Shown: positions 35,779 to 45,201 of the stretch, piece after piece
Numbering within the stretch: the first letter of the stretch is position 1
Layout: each line of letters starts with the position of its first letter
From: Parablautia sp. Marseille-Q6255
GTDB lineage: Bacteria > Bacillota > Clostridia > Lachnospirales > Lachnospiraceae
Reading direction: 5' to 3'
Assembly (NCBI RefSeq): GCF_951230155.1
Contig: NZ_CATNVD010000001.1
Location: 1 to 64,000 of the forward strand
DNA length: 64,000 nt
Notes under the pieces: model-generated
Told to the model about the DNA's origin: nothing
The model's input: only the letters and a program-made list of their open reading frames with translations
Database searches by the model: none
Program-made: the position numbers and the translations under genes

Positions 35779-36360
35779 TTAATTTTGCTCAATAGCACTT
35801 AAATAATGTTTGTGAATGACAATAGTGGAAATTAAAAGGCAGCCATATAGAATCGTTTTATATTTTACAATAAATGCAGAACTAACTCCGAATGCAAAAA
35901 AAGCATAGATGCTTTTTCTTGTGTTGGATTTTTCAGGTATTGCCATAAGAAAGAGTAAATACCAAATAATGAGCAAAACCAGTGGTTGCCAAATTGGAAG
36001 CAATCCTAGTAAAACACCAAAAGAAACAGCAATTCCTTTGCCACCATTTCCTTTATTAAAAATAGAGTGTGCGTGTCCAAATACAGGTGCTGCCATTACA
36101 AATGGAAACAACCAGGAGTTTCTCCCTATGCGAGATGCACACAACAGAATTGGAAAAGCTCCTTTTAAAAGTTCCAGTAATAAAACAAGAATTCCACAAC
36201 CCATGCCACCGTATGTAAAGGCATTAAAGGTGCCGGGATTTCCATCATCTGATGCTTCAACTACATCCACATTTTTTAGAAGAAAAGGTATGATTTGACC
36301 AAAAAGGATACTTCCGAAACAAAAACCAACAACAATATAAAACAAATATCCATATCCCAT
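35779..36360 (-). CDS. plsY: PlsY-type glycerol-3-phosphate acyltransferase
   Basis: A 193-residue polytopic enzyme that acylates glycerol-3-phosphate from acyl-phosphate, the first step of phospholipid synthesis. Motifs: GNPGTFNAFTYGG (classical PlsY has GNPGATN), and NGGKGIAVSFGVLLGLLP near the membrane face. About five membrane helices. The changed first motif suggests a divergent paralogue, so the species probably has a second PlsY elsewhere. Confidence 0.85.
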   Translation of the reverse strand: MGYGYLFYIVVGFCFGSILFGQIIPFLLKNVDVVEASDDGNPGTFNAFTYGGMGCGILVLLLELLKGAFPILLCASRIGRNSWLFPFVMAAPVFGHAHSIFNKGNGGKGIAVSFGVLLGLLPIWQPLVLLIIWYLLFLMAIPEKSNTRKSIYAFFAFGVSSAFIVKYKTILYGCLLISTIVIHKHYLSAIEQN

Positions 36361-36747
36361 AAAATAACCTACTTCTTTGAATAAAATATTTGATTTTCAA
36401 TTATCTTTTCCAAGTATATCTTAAAATATTGTGTCAGTCAATCGTTAGAACGCAGCTTACCATTGATGATCATTGAGAAGGGATGGATTGTATTTTCCCT
36501 TTTGCTTCCGCTAAATTACTCTGATTAATGAAATGTTTCCTAGGATGGATTGATAGCATATGATCCAGATATTTTATGAGATGATATAAAATGTTTTATG
36601 TTTTTTGCAACGCAGAGAAAAATGCACTGGTAATCCAATGTCTTCAAATATTAAAAGAAAATAAGAAAATGAATTGTTGTATATCTTATCGGTTCAATAT
36701 TTCTATAATATGACATCACGGAAAACTATATGTATTGATTTAAAGCA

Positions 36748-36917
36748 TTGACACATACTAGATATTGTGCTAAATTGAGGGTGGATGATAATTTTGTGCA
36801 TAAGTTTTATGCAGTGGATTTTGTTCCGGTGCGTTTGCCGGAAGCATAATTTCAGGGAAACCTTAAAAATACAGTAAGACATCAAAAATCAGAATGGATT
36901 TTTGGTGTCTTTTTTTA
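36748..36917 (+). promoter_or_regulatory. Leader module A: promoter, two hairpins and terminator before the island operon
   Basis: TTGACA (36748) and TAAATT (36771) lie 17 bases apart. The leader then has TGCATAA-GTT-TTATGCA, TTCCGG (36824) with CCGGAA (36838), and a terminator (36878-36909) followed by eight T's. The same order of parts occurs at 47549-47723, with different loop sequences. This suggests a shared attenuator RNA. The rest of 36361-36747 is AT-rich and holds no gene I can support. Confidence 0.65.
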
Positions 36918-36999
36918 TTTCTGTATCGTACAGGTTTGGGGCGCACTTATGCAAATAAGAAAAAGGAGGGCAGAATACATCCGAATAAAAAATAAAATA

Positions 37000-37077
37000 T
37001 TGCGGATAGCAAAAAAGTACAGAGAAGGGAAGAAAAATCCCTTCTTTTCTTTATGAAACAGATTTTGGTATCCGCAA
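37000..37077 (+). promoter_or_regulatory. Second attenuator-like fold before the RNase A-like gene
   Basis: AGAAGGGA (37023-37030) and TCCCTTCT (37038-37045) form a terminator hairpin followed by TTTC and TTT. It is enclosed by a perfect nine-base outer stem, TTGCGGATA (37000-37008) with TATCCGCAA (37069-37077). The gene starts 43 bases later. Confidence 0.55.
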
Positions 37078-37119
37078 GAACGGGATATCAGTATCTGTTT
37101 TCATCAGAAAGGAGTATAC

Positions 37120-37560
37120 ATGGTGGATTTATTTGCAGATATCCCAGAAGAAATTGTTGAAAATACGCTTCGTTCCATCCGGGCGAATCTGGACAAGGTG
37201 GATTTGTATGGAGGACATACATTAAGAAAGCATTCAGATATTCAGGTGCAGGCATTGTGGTGCCGCTTAACCAGAGAGGATATTGATTATGCCACATCTT
37301 TTTGGGATATGGAGGTTGCGGTTACTGTAGCACAGGAGATGATGCGTCAATGTTTTGATGATGAAATTTCATTTTGGTTAAGGAACTGTTGGAGCGATAG
37401 CCTTTCCTTGGTAAAACACTTTCAAAAAACCATTGGGTATGGTTTCAAAAAGGGAGAGGATATGCTGCAGGAAAACCTGAAAAAAGCCCGTCTTGTCTTG
37501 ATAAAAGATAAGAGTGCAGACTGGGGATTTCGGATTCTTACTAGTTATCCATTATTTTAG
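37120..37560 (+). CDS. Free-standing RNase A-like toxin domain (CdiA-CT type)
   Basis: A 146-residue protein that is almost only the bacterial RNase A-like domain. GGHTLRKHSDIQVQALWCRL holds the first catalytic His with a nearby second His, TSFWDME follows, then ARLVLIKDKSADWGFRILTS and the closing YPLF, the usual end of this family (ILTxYP). Known members are C-terminal toxins of polymorphic secretion systems that cut RNA in rival cells. Here there is no secretion or delivery domain and no obvious immunity gene, so it may act inside the cell. First gene of the island operon; AAAGGAG precedes ATG 37120. Confidence 0.78.
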   Translation: MVDLFADIPEEIVENTLRSIRANLDKVDLYGGHTLRKHSDIQVQALWCRLTREDIDYATSFWDMEVAVTVAQEMMRQCFDDEISFWLRNCWSDSLSLVKHFQKTIGYGFKKGEDMLQENLKKARLVLIKDKSADWGFRILTSYPLF

Positions 37561-37571
37561 CGGAGGTAAAA

Positions 37572-37844
37572 ATGAAACTACAGGTTTTGATGGCAGTAAA
37601 TGAAGGTATCAGTCCGGGAAAGCGAATTGATTTTGAACTGGATAAGAAAAGCAGGCTCTATATCGCTTCCTGTGAAGGAAGGGCTTTTGGAGTTGCAAAA
37701 AGGCTATTGGCCGGAAAACAGCGTTCCTTCAGAAAACTTGGGAATTCTTTCAGCGGAGTGGCAGTATGTGTGAAACCGGATAAACGGGATATGGAAGTAA
37801 AAGTATTACGTGAAAGGAGAAAGCCATGGAACCCACGCTGTTAA
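37572..37844 (+). CDS. Small unknown protein (90 aa)
   Basis: A basic 90-residue protein, not recognised, with a beta-type start (KLQVLMAVNEGISPGKRIDF) and a Lys/Arg-rich second half. GGAGG precedes ATG 37572. It follows the RNase A-like gene by 11 bases and overlaps the methyltransferase gene by 19. By position it could be the immunity protein of the RNase, but its basic charge is unusual for that and nothing else supports it. Confidence 0.6.
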   Translation: MKLQVLMAVNEGISPGKRIDFELDKKSRLYIASCEGRAFGVAKRLLAGKQRSFRKLGNSFSGVAVCVKPDKRDMEVKVLRERRKPWNPRC

Positions 37845-38875
37845 AACGTGCAGAAGAATTATTGAAGCAGGAGTTTGGCTTCAGATGGAAAGAAATTGTA
37901 CAAACGCTTGGAACGATGGAACTGACTTCCTGTGCCGGTAAAGATCTGACATCTTTTATGGCATTTCCAGAAAGGGCACAGGGCGGAAACCATATGTGGC
38001 GTGGAAATTGTGCGCCGCAGGTTGTGCAGAAAATACTTTCCTTTGTTTTGGAATGTCTTCCGAGGAGAAAAAAAGAGGATTTTTTATTTTTGGATCCGAT
38101 GTGCGGTTCTGGAACCAGTAAGGATGTAGCTGATAAAATGGGGCTTTCCTGTATCCAGTATGATCTGAATCCGAATTTGCGACAGGGAAAGGGTGGATGG
38201 AATGCGTTAAAAGACGAAGTGGAAGATCGAGCGGATCTGGTATTCTTACATCCTCCTTATCATTCCATTATACGGTATTCAGGAGAAATGTGGGGAAGTG
38301 CACATCCGGATGATTTAAGCCGCTGTGAATCTTATTGGGAATTTATTGAAAAATTGAATTTTGTCGTAAGGAAAATGTTCCTGAGTCTGCGAAACGGAGG
38401 ATTTCTTGCAGTGCTTGTAGGAGACATCCGCCAAAATGGAATTTTCCATTCGATTGCGGATGATATTATGACCATTGGTCAAATGAAATCCTGGATTGTA
38501 AAAGGACAATTCCACTGCAAATCTGCCAGAAAGCAATATACAGGAAGGTATCCGTTTATTCCTATTACGACGGAACATTTATTGTTGTTCCAAAAAGAAA
38601 ACAGTATTCAGATACCGTTTTCTTATCGGAAACATGGAACATTTTGTGTCTTAGAGCAGGACTCAAACGCAATGACCTGGTATGTGTTAATCTGTACGGT
38701 AATGGAAGAACAAGGAGGGAACGCAACATTTCAAGAATTGTATGAAGCACTTGCAGACCATCCGAAAGCAAGAGGAAAGCGCCATTATCGGGAGCGGATC
38801 AGAGGCTGCATTTATGAACACAGATCATCCTTTCAAAAAGACAGTCACGGCAGGTATTATCTGATCTATCGGTAG
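37826..38875 (+). CDS. Amino-methyltransferase for DNA (N4/N6 type) with variant HPPY motif
   Basis: A 349-residue methyltransferase. Motif I, which binds S-adenosylmethionine, is FLDPMCGSGTSKDVA (about residues 90-104). The catalytic motif IV reads LVFLHPPYHSI; the first position is His where Asp, Ser or Asn is usual. RNGGFLAVLVGDIR follows as the next strand. The C-terminal 90 residues look like a helix-rich DNA-contact region. No restriction gene is adjacent, so it may be an orphan protecting the element. AAAGGAG precedes ATG 37826. Confidence 0.8.
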   Translation: MEPTLLKRAEELLKQEFGFRWKEIVQTLGTMELTSCAGKDLTSFMAFPERAQGGNHMWRGNCAPQVVQKILSFVLECLPRRKKEDFLFLDPMCGSGTSKDVADKMGLSCIQYDLNPNLRQGKGGWNALKDEVEDRADLVFLHPPYHSIIRYSGEMWGSAHPDDLSRCESYWEFIEKLNFVVRKMFLSLRNGGFLAVLVGDIRQNGIFHSIADDIMTIGQMKSWIVKGQFHCKSARKQYTGRYPFIPITTEHLLLFQKENSIQIPFSYRKHGTFCVLEQDSNAMTWYVLICTVMEEQGGNATFQELYEALADHPKARGKRHYRERIRGCIYEHRSSFQKDSHGRYYLIYR

Positions 38876-38887
38876 GGTGGTGGTGAA

Positions 38888-39232
38888 ATGAGAGACGAAG
38901 AATACGCAGGGTACTGTTGTCTGATCATTGCGATTTTATGTGACCTGAATGCGGATGAGGCAAGAAAAATGTATCAGTATGGTCCAGACCATCCCTTATG
39001 TCAGAAAATCATGAAAAAGAAAATACATAGGGAAGGGTTTGACAAGCTGGATCAGAATGAAAAAGGAAAAGTTATGGCACAGCTTCTAAACCAGGGATAT
39101 AGTGTAGATGCGGTGGCAGATGCTTTTTTATGCTTTCCTTCCACAGTCCGGCGAAGGGCAAGAGAATACAGAGAAAAAGGAGAGGAGGATGCAGATGCAC
39201 CTTCACAAATTTGCAGAAGAGGCTTTTTTTGA
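38888..39232 (+). CDS. Small helix-turn-helix protein (114 aa)
   Basis: A helical protein with a likely helix-turn-helix near the C-terminus, GYSVDAVADAFLCFPSTVRR (about residues 71-90), followed by a basic RAREYREKGEE. It may be a regulator of the island, although such short domains also occur in accessory proteins. GGTGGTG lies before ATG 38888. It overlaps the next gene by about 40 bases. Confidence 0.62.
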   Translation: MRDEEYAGYCCLIIAILCDLNADEARKMYQYGPDHPLCQKIMKKKIHREGFDKLDQNEKGKVMAQLLNQGYSVDAVADAFLCFPSTVRRRAREYREKGEEDADAPSQICRRGFF

Positions 39233-39562
39233 TGAAATTGGTGAGTATCAGACCAGACCCGCCACGAAGGAATACCGCAGTTTTTTCAAAACCTACATCC
39301 ATCCCAGTTTTTAAATTCCATCGTCCGGATTCCGGTTTATGAAGTGAAATATTCGTATTTTACGAAACGGGAAAACTATCGGGTGGTATATAAATATATG
39401 TTTCTGAAACAGGAATATGAGGAAGTAGGGTTTGAAATTGAGATGGCATTTCGTGACTGGATAGAAAACATGAACAAAGAAAAACCATACCGGGCAATTT
39501 TCAACGCAGAGATTCTGGAAATTCGCCCAGTGGCATATGCAGCTCTTAGAATTGGATTATAA
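39195..39562 (+). pseudogene. Conserved mobile-element protein split by a -1 shift in a T5 run
   Basis: ATG 39195 (GAGGAGG upstream) gives LHKFAEEAFFDEIGEYQTRP and stops at TAA 39312 after PSF. Reading -1 from the T-run 39308-39312 continues LNSIVRIPVYEVKYSYFTKR and runs to 39562. I recall this protein as intact in similar PcfJ-bearing elements, but its function is unknown. The repaired length is about 121 residues. The alternatives are sequence error, mutation or slippage. Confidence 0.75.
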
Positions 39563-39580
39563 ACATGCTTTCTTTCTTCC

Positions 39581-39604
39581 CAACCTGGGTAAATACCCAG
39601 GTTG
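39581..39604 (+). other. Intercistronic hairpin
   Basis: CAACCTGGGT-AAAT-ACCCAGGTTG is a perfect ten-base stem with a four-base loop, without a T-run, in the 173-base gap before the PP-loop gene. Confidence 0.65.
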
Positions 39605-39735
39605 CTGCTTAGAAATCCTGCGATTGCGCGTAAGGATTTTGATAAAAGGAGTCGGTCAGGCAGCGTAAAAAGACACACCGCAAAGCATGGCTTTTCCGTC
39701 CAACAGCAAAATCAACTGCAAAGGACGGGGAAGAA

Positions 39736-41228
39736 ATGGAGCAAATGTGTTTATTCCGGTTAGAAGAGAAAATAGCACATGCAGTCAGTTATTTAAAAAT
39801 GTTTGAGGCAGCTGCACTTGCAATGAGTTCGGAAGGCTATTACTTAGCATTCAGCGGCGGAAAAGACAGTCAGGTGATTTATCAGCTGGCAGTTATGGCA
39901 GGGGCAAAGTTTACGGCTCATTATCATATTACGACGGTGGATCCGCCGGAGCTTTTCTATTTTATCCGCAAAGAATACCCGGATGTATATATGGACAAGC
40001 CGGAGACAACTATGTGGGATCTGATTGTGAAAAAGGGGTTTCCCCCTACAAGGATGGTACGATATTGCTGTTCTGATTTAAAAGAACGGGGCGGCGCAGG
40101 GAAATTTGTACTCACCGGTGTCCGCTGGGAAGAAAGCCGGAAACGGAAAAACCGTAAGCTGGTAGAAATAGATGGCATGGAGACCTTTTTTTAAACAGTG
40201 ACAATGATGAAAAGCGCAGGCTGATCGAAAACTGCCAGATAAAAGGAAAGCGGTTTCTAAATCCGATCATTGACTGGACAGATGAGGAAGTATGGGTATT
40301 TATCCACCGATATGTTCACCGCTATTGCGAGCTGTATGATCTGGGATTTTCAAGAATCGGCTGCATTGGCTGCCCTTTGGTATCCAGAAGAAAGCGGGAA
40401 AAAGAATTTGCAAGGTATCCTAAATTTAAAGAAGCATATATGAGAGCATTTGCCCGGATGCTGCAGGAACGCCCGCCAAAACCGATTCAGGAAACGAGTT
40501 GGAAAAATGCAGAGGAAGTCTATCAATGGTGGCTTTACGGAACGGTAAAAAAAGAGCAGCAGGTATCGGGGCAGTTAAGTCTCAACTTGCCGCAGGAAGC
40601 AGGGAGTGTGAAAGATGGGAAAATAAAAGAGAATGAGAAACAAAGGTGGATGAATGTATATGACCGGCAGCTGGAACGATGGAACCGGGTTTGTCAGTAT
40701 GGAGATCCAACCAAGATGTGGGCGGATGGTGTGACGCTTAACCATATCCGGTTGAAGTTGATGCAGACGCAGGCAGAGTTAAAGAAGTATGATATTCTGG
40801 TATCCATTCCTAAGATACAGCCGGATGATTATATGGCAAAAGCTGATCAGATACGGCAACAGGCAAATGACAGTCTGAAGGTCTACACCAAAAATCCAGA
40901 TTATCAGTATCTATGTGAAGTAGAAGGCTGCTTAAATGAATCTCAACAGAGAAAAACACAGATAGCCGTAGCACTGGGAAAAATTCGAAACCTGGCGCGT
41001 GCCATCAAACAGGATGATCTTGTAGTGATGCGTGAATTTGGTTCAGAGGAACGGCTTGAACAGCTGCTATCGGAAACAGCTGTACGGGTCAAAGGCTGCA
41101 TGCTATCTGGTCGAAGCAGAAGCTGTCAAAAATCAAAAGCACAAAAAATACAGCGAAAGGCTGAACAAGAGCCGGAGGCAGATGGCCAGATTGAAGGTCA
41201 AATGAGTATTTTTGATTTGGCATCTTAA
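39736..41228 (+). pseudogene. PAPS-reductase-like PP-loop ATPase, split by a -1 shift in a T7 run
   Basis: The 5' part (39736-40194) has the PP-loop AFSGGKDSQVI and RYCCSDLKERGG. The frame stops at TAA 40192 right after the T7 run 40186-40192; reading -1 continues LNSDNDEKRRLI and then FSRIGCIGCPLVSRRKR to 41228. The Cys pairs in CCS and CIGC resemble the iron-sulfur ligands of DndC-type proteins. The C-terminal 170 residues are extra and helical, ending in QMSIFDLAS, a sliding-clamp-like motif. AAGGACGGGGAAGAA lies before ATG 39736. Repaired, it would be about 497 residues and may modify nucleic acid. Confidence 0.8.
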
Positions 41229-41245
41229 AGATAAGGAGGAAACGA

Positions 41246-41659
41246 ATGGTAGATCAAAAAGAAATAGCAGGTATTTTTAATGATTTCAGAAATCTGTATA
41301 TTGGAAAAAGCGAGCTGGGAATCCGGCAGCTGTTGGAAAAATACAAGAACCATCCAGTGCTTATGGGACTGTTTTCTAACATGGATGAAGCCGTAAAACT
41401 CCAGATCCCGCAGACTATGAAAGAAGTTTATGATTTTTATAAGAAATACCGTGGCAGGGAGTTGGAAGATAAGGACTGGGAAAATGTGTCTGAAGAAGCA
41501 AACAGAATGATCAAAGAAAAAGATAATAATTTCTGGTATCGACGAATGGTATTGGAAATGGTAACTCTTCTGGATAAGGACGACCATGAACGCCGCCAGA
41601 TTGCAAAGGAAGTAGAAAAAGAAATGGAGGCTGCCATTCAGGAAATGGACGCAGCATAA
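41246..41659 (+). CDS. Unknown helical protein of the island (137 aa)
   Basis: Helical, charged, no membrane segment: IFNDFRNLYIGKSELGIRQL in the first third and a C-terminal helix EKEMEAAIQEMDAA. AAGGAGG precedes ATG 41246. Not recognised, but it sits directly before PcfK and is probably in the same transcript, separated by a terminator-like hairpin. Confidence 0.68.
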   Translation: MVDQKEIAGIFNDFRNLYIGKSELGIRQLLEKYKNHPVLMGLFSNMDEAVKLQIPQTMKEVYDFYKKYRGRELEDKDWENVSEEANRMIKEKDNNFWYRRMVLEMVTLLDKDDHERRQIAKEVEKEMEAAIQEMDAA

Positions 41660-41666
41660 ACGTGTA

Positions 41667-41692
41667 CAGGAGGGGATTCCCCCTCCTGTTTT
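41667..41692 (+). other. Intercistronic terminator-like hairpin
   Basis: CAGGAGGGG (41667-41675) pairs with CCCCTCCTG (41680-41688), followed by TTTT. It lies between the stop of the previous gene and the ribosome-binding site of PcfK, so it may reduce read-through. Confidence 0.7.
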
Positions 41693-41708
41693 GGTAAAGG
41701 AGGATTTT

Positions 41709-42431
41709 ATGTTAGAAAAGATGATCAGCACTATTTCAGAATTAAATGTAGCTGCCCTGCATCTGCGTGGAATAGGGGATATAGATGGCGTAAAAAAACT
41801 GGCAAAGGAATGGGCCGTACCCTATCAGCAGGCAATGGATTTTATACAGGGAAAGCGGTACCGTCTGGCAGATGTTCCGATAACGGATCGATATTTTGAG
41901 ACAGCAACTGAGAAGCTGTGGGAAGAAATGCTCCTTCTGGATGACCGAAGCTTTGCCGGAGTAATTGGGGAATATGTAAGTTCCCTTTGCAGAGAGGATG
42001 AGAACCTGCATAGTCAGGTCTTGAAAAAACACAAATCTCTTCAGCATTGTCTGGATTATGTAACCGGAAAAGCCTATGAGGTTGCCTTGGCACAAGCGCA
42101 AGCAAAGGGAGCAGAGAGGCTTACGGAAAATACAGGACTTGCCCTTTCCGAGCGTGAAGTGTTCCCCTGGGTACTGGAATATTACAAGAATGCTGATGAA
42201 GACAAGGCAGAGGAGAAAAAAACAAAAGAAAGAGAGAAAATCCTCTCTGAGTGGCAGAGAAAGGAACCGGGTCTTTCTGGAAAGAAAACCGCAGTATCAA
42301 AATCCGGTAGGGGGAAAGCCAAACAGACAGAAAAAAAAGAGACATCTTCTGCAAAACCAGAAAAAGCTGTAAAACAGGAGACGAAGAAAAAAGAGGATTT
42401 CGGGCAGCTGTCGTTGTTTGATATGCAGTAA
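41709..42431 (+). CDS. PcfK-like protein (AcrIIA9 family)
   Basis: A 240-residue protein. The core, YVTGKAYEVALAQAQAKGAE followed by LSEREVFPWVLEYY, is the PcfK signature. A Lys/Glu-rich linker follows and the protein ends QLSLFDMQ. PcfK proteins are encoded on conjugative elements; members of the same family (AcrIIA9) were shown to inhibit Cas9, so an anti-CRISPR role is possible but not proven here. The tail fits the sliding-clamp-binding consensus QLSLF. ATG 41709 is chosen because AAGGAGG precedes it; the frame from 41691 does not have a site. Confidence 0.82.
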   Translation: MLEKMISTISELNVAALHLRGIGDIDGVKKLAKEWAVPYQQAMDFIQGKRYRLADVPITDRYFETATEKLWEEMLLLDDRSFAGVIGEYVSSLCREDENLHSQVLKKHKSLQHCLDYVTGKAYEVALAQAQAKGAERLTENTGLALSEREVFPWVLEYYKNADEDKAEEKKTKEREKILSEWQRKEPGLSGKKTAVSKSGRGKAKQTEKKETSSAKPEKAVKQETKKKEDFGQLSLFDMQ

Positions 42432-42453
42432 AACGGGAAGGAGGAAGAGCAGG

Positions 42454-43005
42454 ATGTTGGCCTACAAAGGGTTAAATAAGGATTTGACTTGTCTGGGATA
42501 CCAGTTTTTTCCGGACAAGGTCAATGTAACGGAACTGGCGAACTGCAGGGCAAACGGTTTCCATTGTGCAGAAGATCCTCTGGATTGCCTGTGCTATTAC
42601 AGGGACTGGAAAAATTCAGTTTATTATCTGGTTCAGGCAGAGGGGGATTTGGACGAAGATGGGTGGGACAGTAAGATCGCCTGTACCCATATGCGGCTTC
42701 TAAAAGAGTTATCCATAAAAGAACTGCTGCTGCATGGACTTGCGTATATGGCACGTCACCCGAAACGAACCTGGAATTCTTATGTAATAAAGGAAAAGGG
42801 AACTGCTGGAAATGGATTTGTAATAGTCAGAGGGAAATCCCCTCTGGCTTCCGGAAAGAAAGGAGATATTCTTGCCATTGCAAAAGAAAAACAGAATAAT
42901 TCAGAAATTCAGGACGCAGGGCTGTTTGTCATAGACGGTGAGCAATACCGGGAAGATGTCTGGTATGACGTATATGGAGAGGAAAGGAGTCCGATAGTCT
43001 TATGA
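42454..43005 (+). CDS. Unknown mobile-element protein (183 aa)
   Basis: The start YKGLNKDLTCLGYQF, with later FHCAEDPLDCLCYY, is a pattern that I associate with small phage- and plasmid-encoded proteins of unknown role (YKxFNxDxTCxGxQ type). Ten or so Cys and His residues could bind metal. It begins at ATG 42454 after GGAGG, and its stop overlaps the ATG of PcfJ-1 (ATGA), so the two are coupled. A hairpin-forming AGAGGGAAATCCCCTCT lies inside the gene at about 42829-42845. Confidence 0.68.
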   Translation: MLAYKGLNKDLTCLGYQFFPDKVNVTELANCRANGFHCAEDPLDCLCYYRDWKNSVYYLVQAEGDLDEDGWDSKIACTHMRLLKELSIKELLLHGLAYMARHPKRTWNSYVIKEKGTAGNGFVIVRGKSPLASGKKGDILAIAKEKQNNSEIQDAGLFVIDGEQYREDVWYDVYGEERSPIVL

Positions 43006-45144
43006 AAAAGAGAATGCTGTTAACATTTCCGGTTCTGGGGCTGACGGAAAGAATGAAAAAGGTGCAGGAAGGACAGCCAGGGGTACAGGAAGCATCCTCC
43101 GAAAAAAACTATGGATTTCTTCGTACAGCCATAAAAGACGAAATCTTATATCTGGAAGTGTATCTGCAAAAGCAAGCGGTGCAGGAAAATGCTGCTCCAC
43201 ATTACCGGGTCTTTTTTGATAAAGATAAAAGGGATTTTATCACTTATACTCCAGCCATACAGCAGTGGTCCGGTGCAAGACTTGATAACCTGCTGGGAAT
43301 ATGCGATTTCTATATAGAAGATATGATGATAGAGCAGAAAGAAAAAGAATGTCTGTTGCACTATCTTGAAATTGATTCCATACAAAGATTGTACAGGTGG
43401 CAGCAAGTCTGCCGGGAAACTACAAGAATGGAAGGCTATGAACGCAGGGCAAGAAAATGGGATGCTGTTTTTGAAAAAAATCCATTCGGTTCCAAAAGAC
43501 TGGGAGCGCTGGTTGTTACGCCATGTGATTGATGACCACTATGTATTGTATGAATACAGGGAAAATGGTATTACAACCGGTATCTGCAGCCGCTGTGGAA
43601 AAATACAGACCTTGGATCACCCAAAATACAATGGCAGTGGAACCTGTAAGAAATGCGGCGCAATCATAAGCTATAAATCAGTGGGGAAATGTCCCCGCAT
43701 AGTAACTGAAAGTTATGACGCACATCTGCTGCAAAAAATGGAGAATAAGGTGGTATCCAGACAGTTCCGTGGATTTGCGGTTTTTGACCCGAAAAAATGG
43801 GAAAAACCAAGGCTGCATTTTTGGGAAGAAAGACGGATTCTGATCGAACGAGATGGAACAATGAAAGCATATTCTTATGAGGAATACAAGGATAAAAAAA
43901 TGCACTGGATACCTGCAAGATTATCGGGTACAGGGACAGAATACTACTACCACAATCCGTATCATTATAGCGCTCAAGGCCGGGTGTACAGGCGCACGCT
44001 TCCTGCATTGGAGGCAGGGCCGCTAAAACATACGGGAATAAGAATAGCCGCAGAAACCGGCATGGAATTTGCTCCGGAAGCATATCTTACGGCAGTGCAG
44101 CGATACCCGATACTGGAAAAAATCAGAAAAGCAGGACTTTTGTCCCTTTATCAAGAGTATTTGATAAACTGGGCTGTCCTTTCTCTGGAAGATAAAGGAG
44201 AACTGCATAAAAGCCTTGGCATCCGAAGAGATCAGTTAAAACAGCTGAGAATACAAAACGGAGGCTCCGCATATCTGGAATGGCTTCAGTTTGAACATGC
44301 GCAAGGAAAGGATCTTGCAGAAGAAATCCGTTCCTGGTTCATGAAAAATAAGATTCAGCCGGAGCATCTGTCCTTTATTCAAGATCGTATGTCCCTGATA
44401 CAGGTCAAACATTATCTTTGCCGACAGAAAAATCTTATGGCAGGAAAATCGTATAAGGAAATATTAAGCGTGTGGAAGGATTATCTGCAAATGGCAAAGG
44501 TCTGCGGGATGAATACCAAGGATGCGATCATATATCGGACGGGTAATCTGGAAAAACGCCATAATGATCTGGTTTTGTTGATAGAAGAAAAAAAGAATAA
44601 ACAAGATGCGCAGGAAATTCTGAAACGTTTTCCAGAATTGAACGATGTATTAAAAACCCTGAAAGAAAAATATGAATACCGGGATGATACTTATGCAGTA
44701 ATAGCACCAGATGATGTAACGGATATCATACAAGAAGGAAATACACTGCACCATTGCATCAATAAAACCGATACTTACTTTGAACGGATTGTAAAAAAAG
44801 AATCTTTTCTTCTGTTTTTGAGAAAGACAAATGATTTAGAAACGCCTTATTATACGCTCGAAGTGGAACCGGGAGGAACTATACGGCAGAAGCGGACCGA
44901 ATATGACCGGCAGAATAAAGATCTGGAAAAAGCAAGTATTTTCTTGAAACAATGGCAGCATGTAATTCGAAAACGGCTGGAACAGACGGACCATGTGTTG
45001 GCTGGAAAGAGTCGGCTGCTTAGAATGCAGGAAATTAAAAAACTGCGAGAAGATCAAGTGGCAATCCATCAGGACATATATCATGGTGAATTACTGGCAG
45101 ATATTTTGGAAGCAGATCTTATGGAAATAGAAGAAGCAGCATAA
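43002..45144 (+). pseudogene. PcfJ-like protein 1, split by a +1 shift in an A7 run
   Basis: The 5' part (43002-43532) aligns with the N-terminus of the intact PcfJ at 50264, down to RKWDAVFEKN. A +1 shift in the A7 run 43474-43480 restores KIHSVPKDWERW and leads to the rest: a zinc-ribbon CSRCG...CKKCG (about residues 200-230), the conserved LHHCI and TYFERI, and YYTLEVEPGG RQKRTEYDRQ. One extra A explains it. PcfJ is a conserved protein of conjugative elements of unknown biochemistry. Repaired length about 713 residues. Confidence 0.85.
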
Positions 45145-45149
45145 ACGTG

Positions 45150-45175
45150 GAGAGAGCAGGGGATTCTGCTCTCTC
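45150..45175 (+). other. Intercistronic hairpin after PcfJ-1
   Basis: GAGAGAGCAG (45150-45159) pairs perfectly with CTGCTCTCTC (45166-45175) around GGGATT. The sequence just before it, GCATAAACGTG, also precedes the hairpin at 41667, so the junctions share an origin. Confidence 0.7.
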
Positions 45176-45201
45176 TATTAAAAAGGAAGGATCAAAAGGA
45201 G

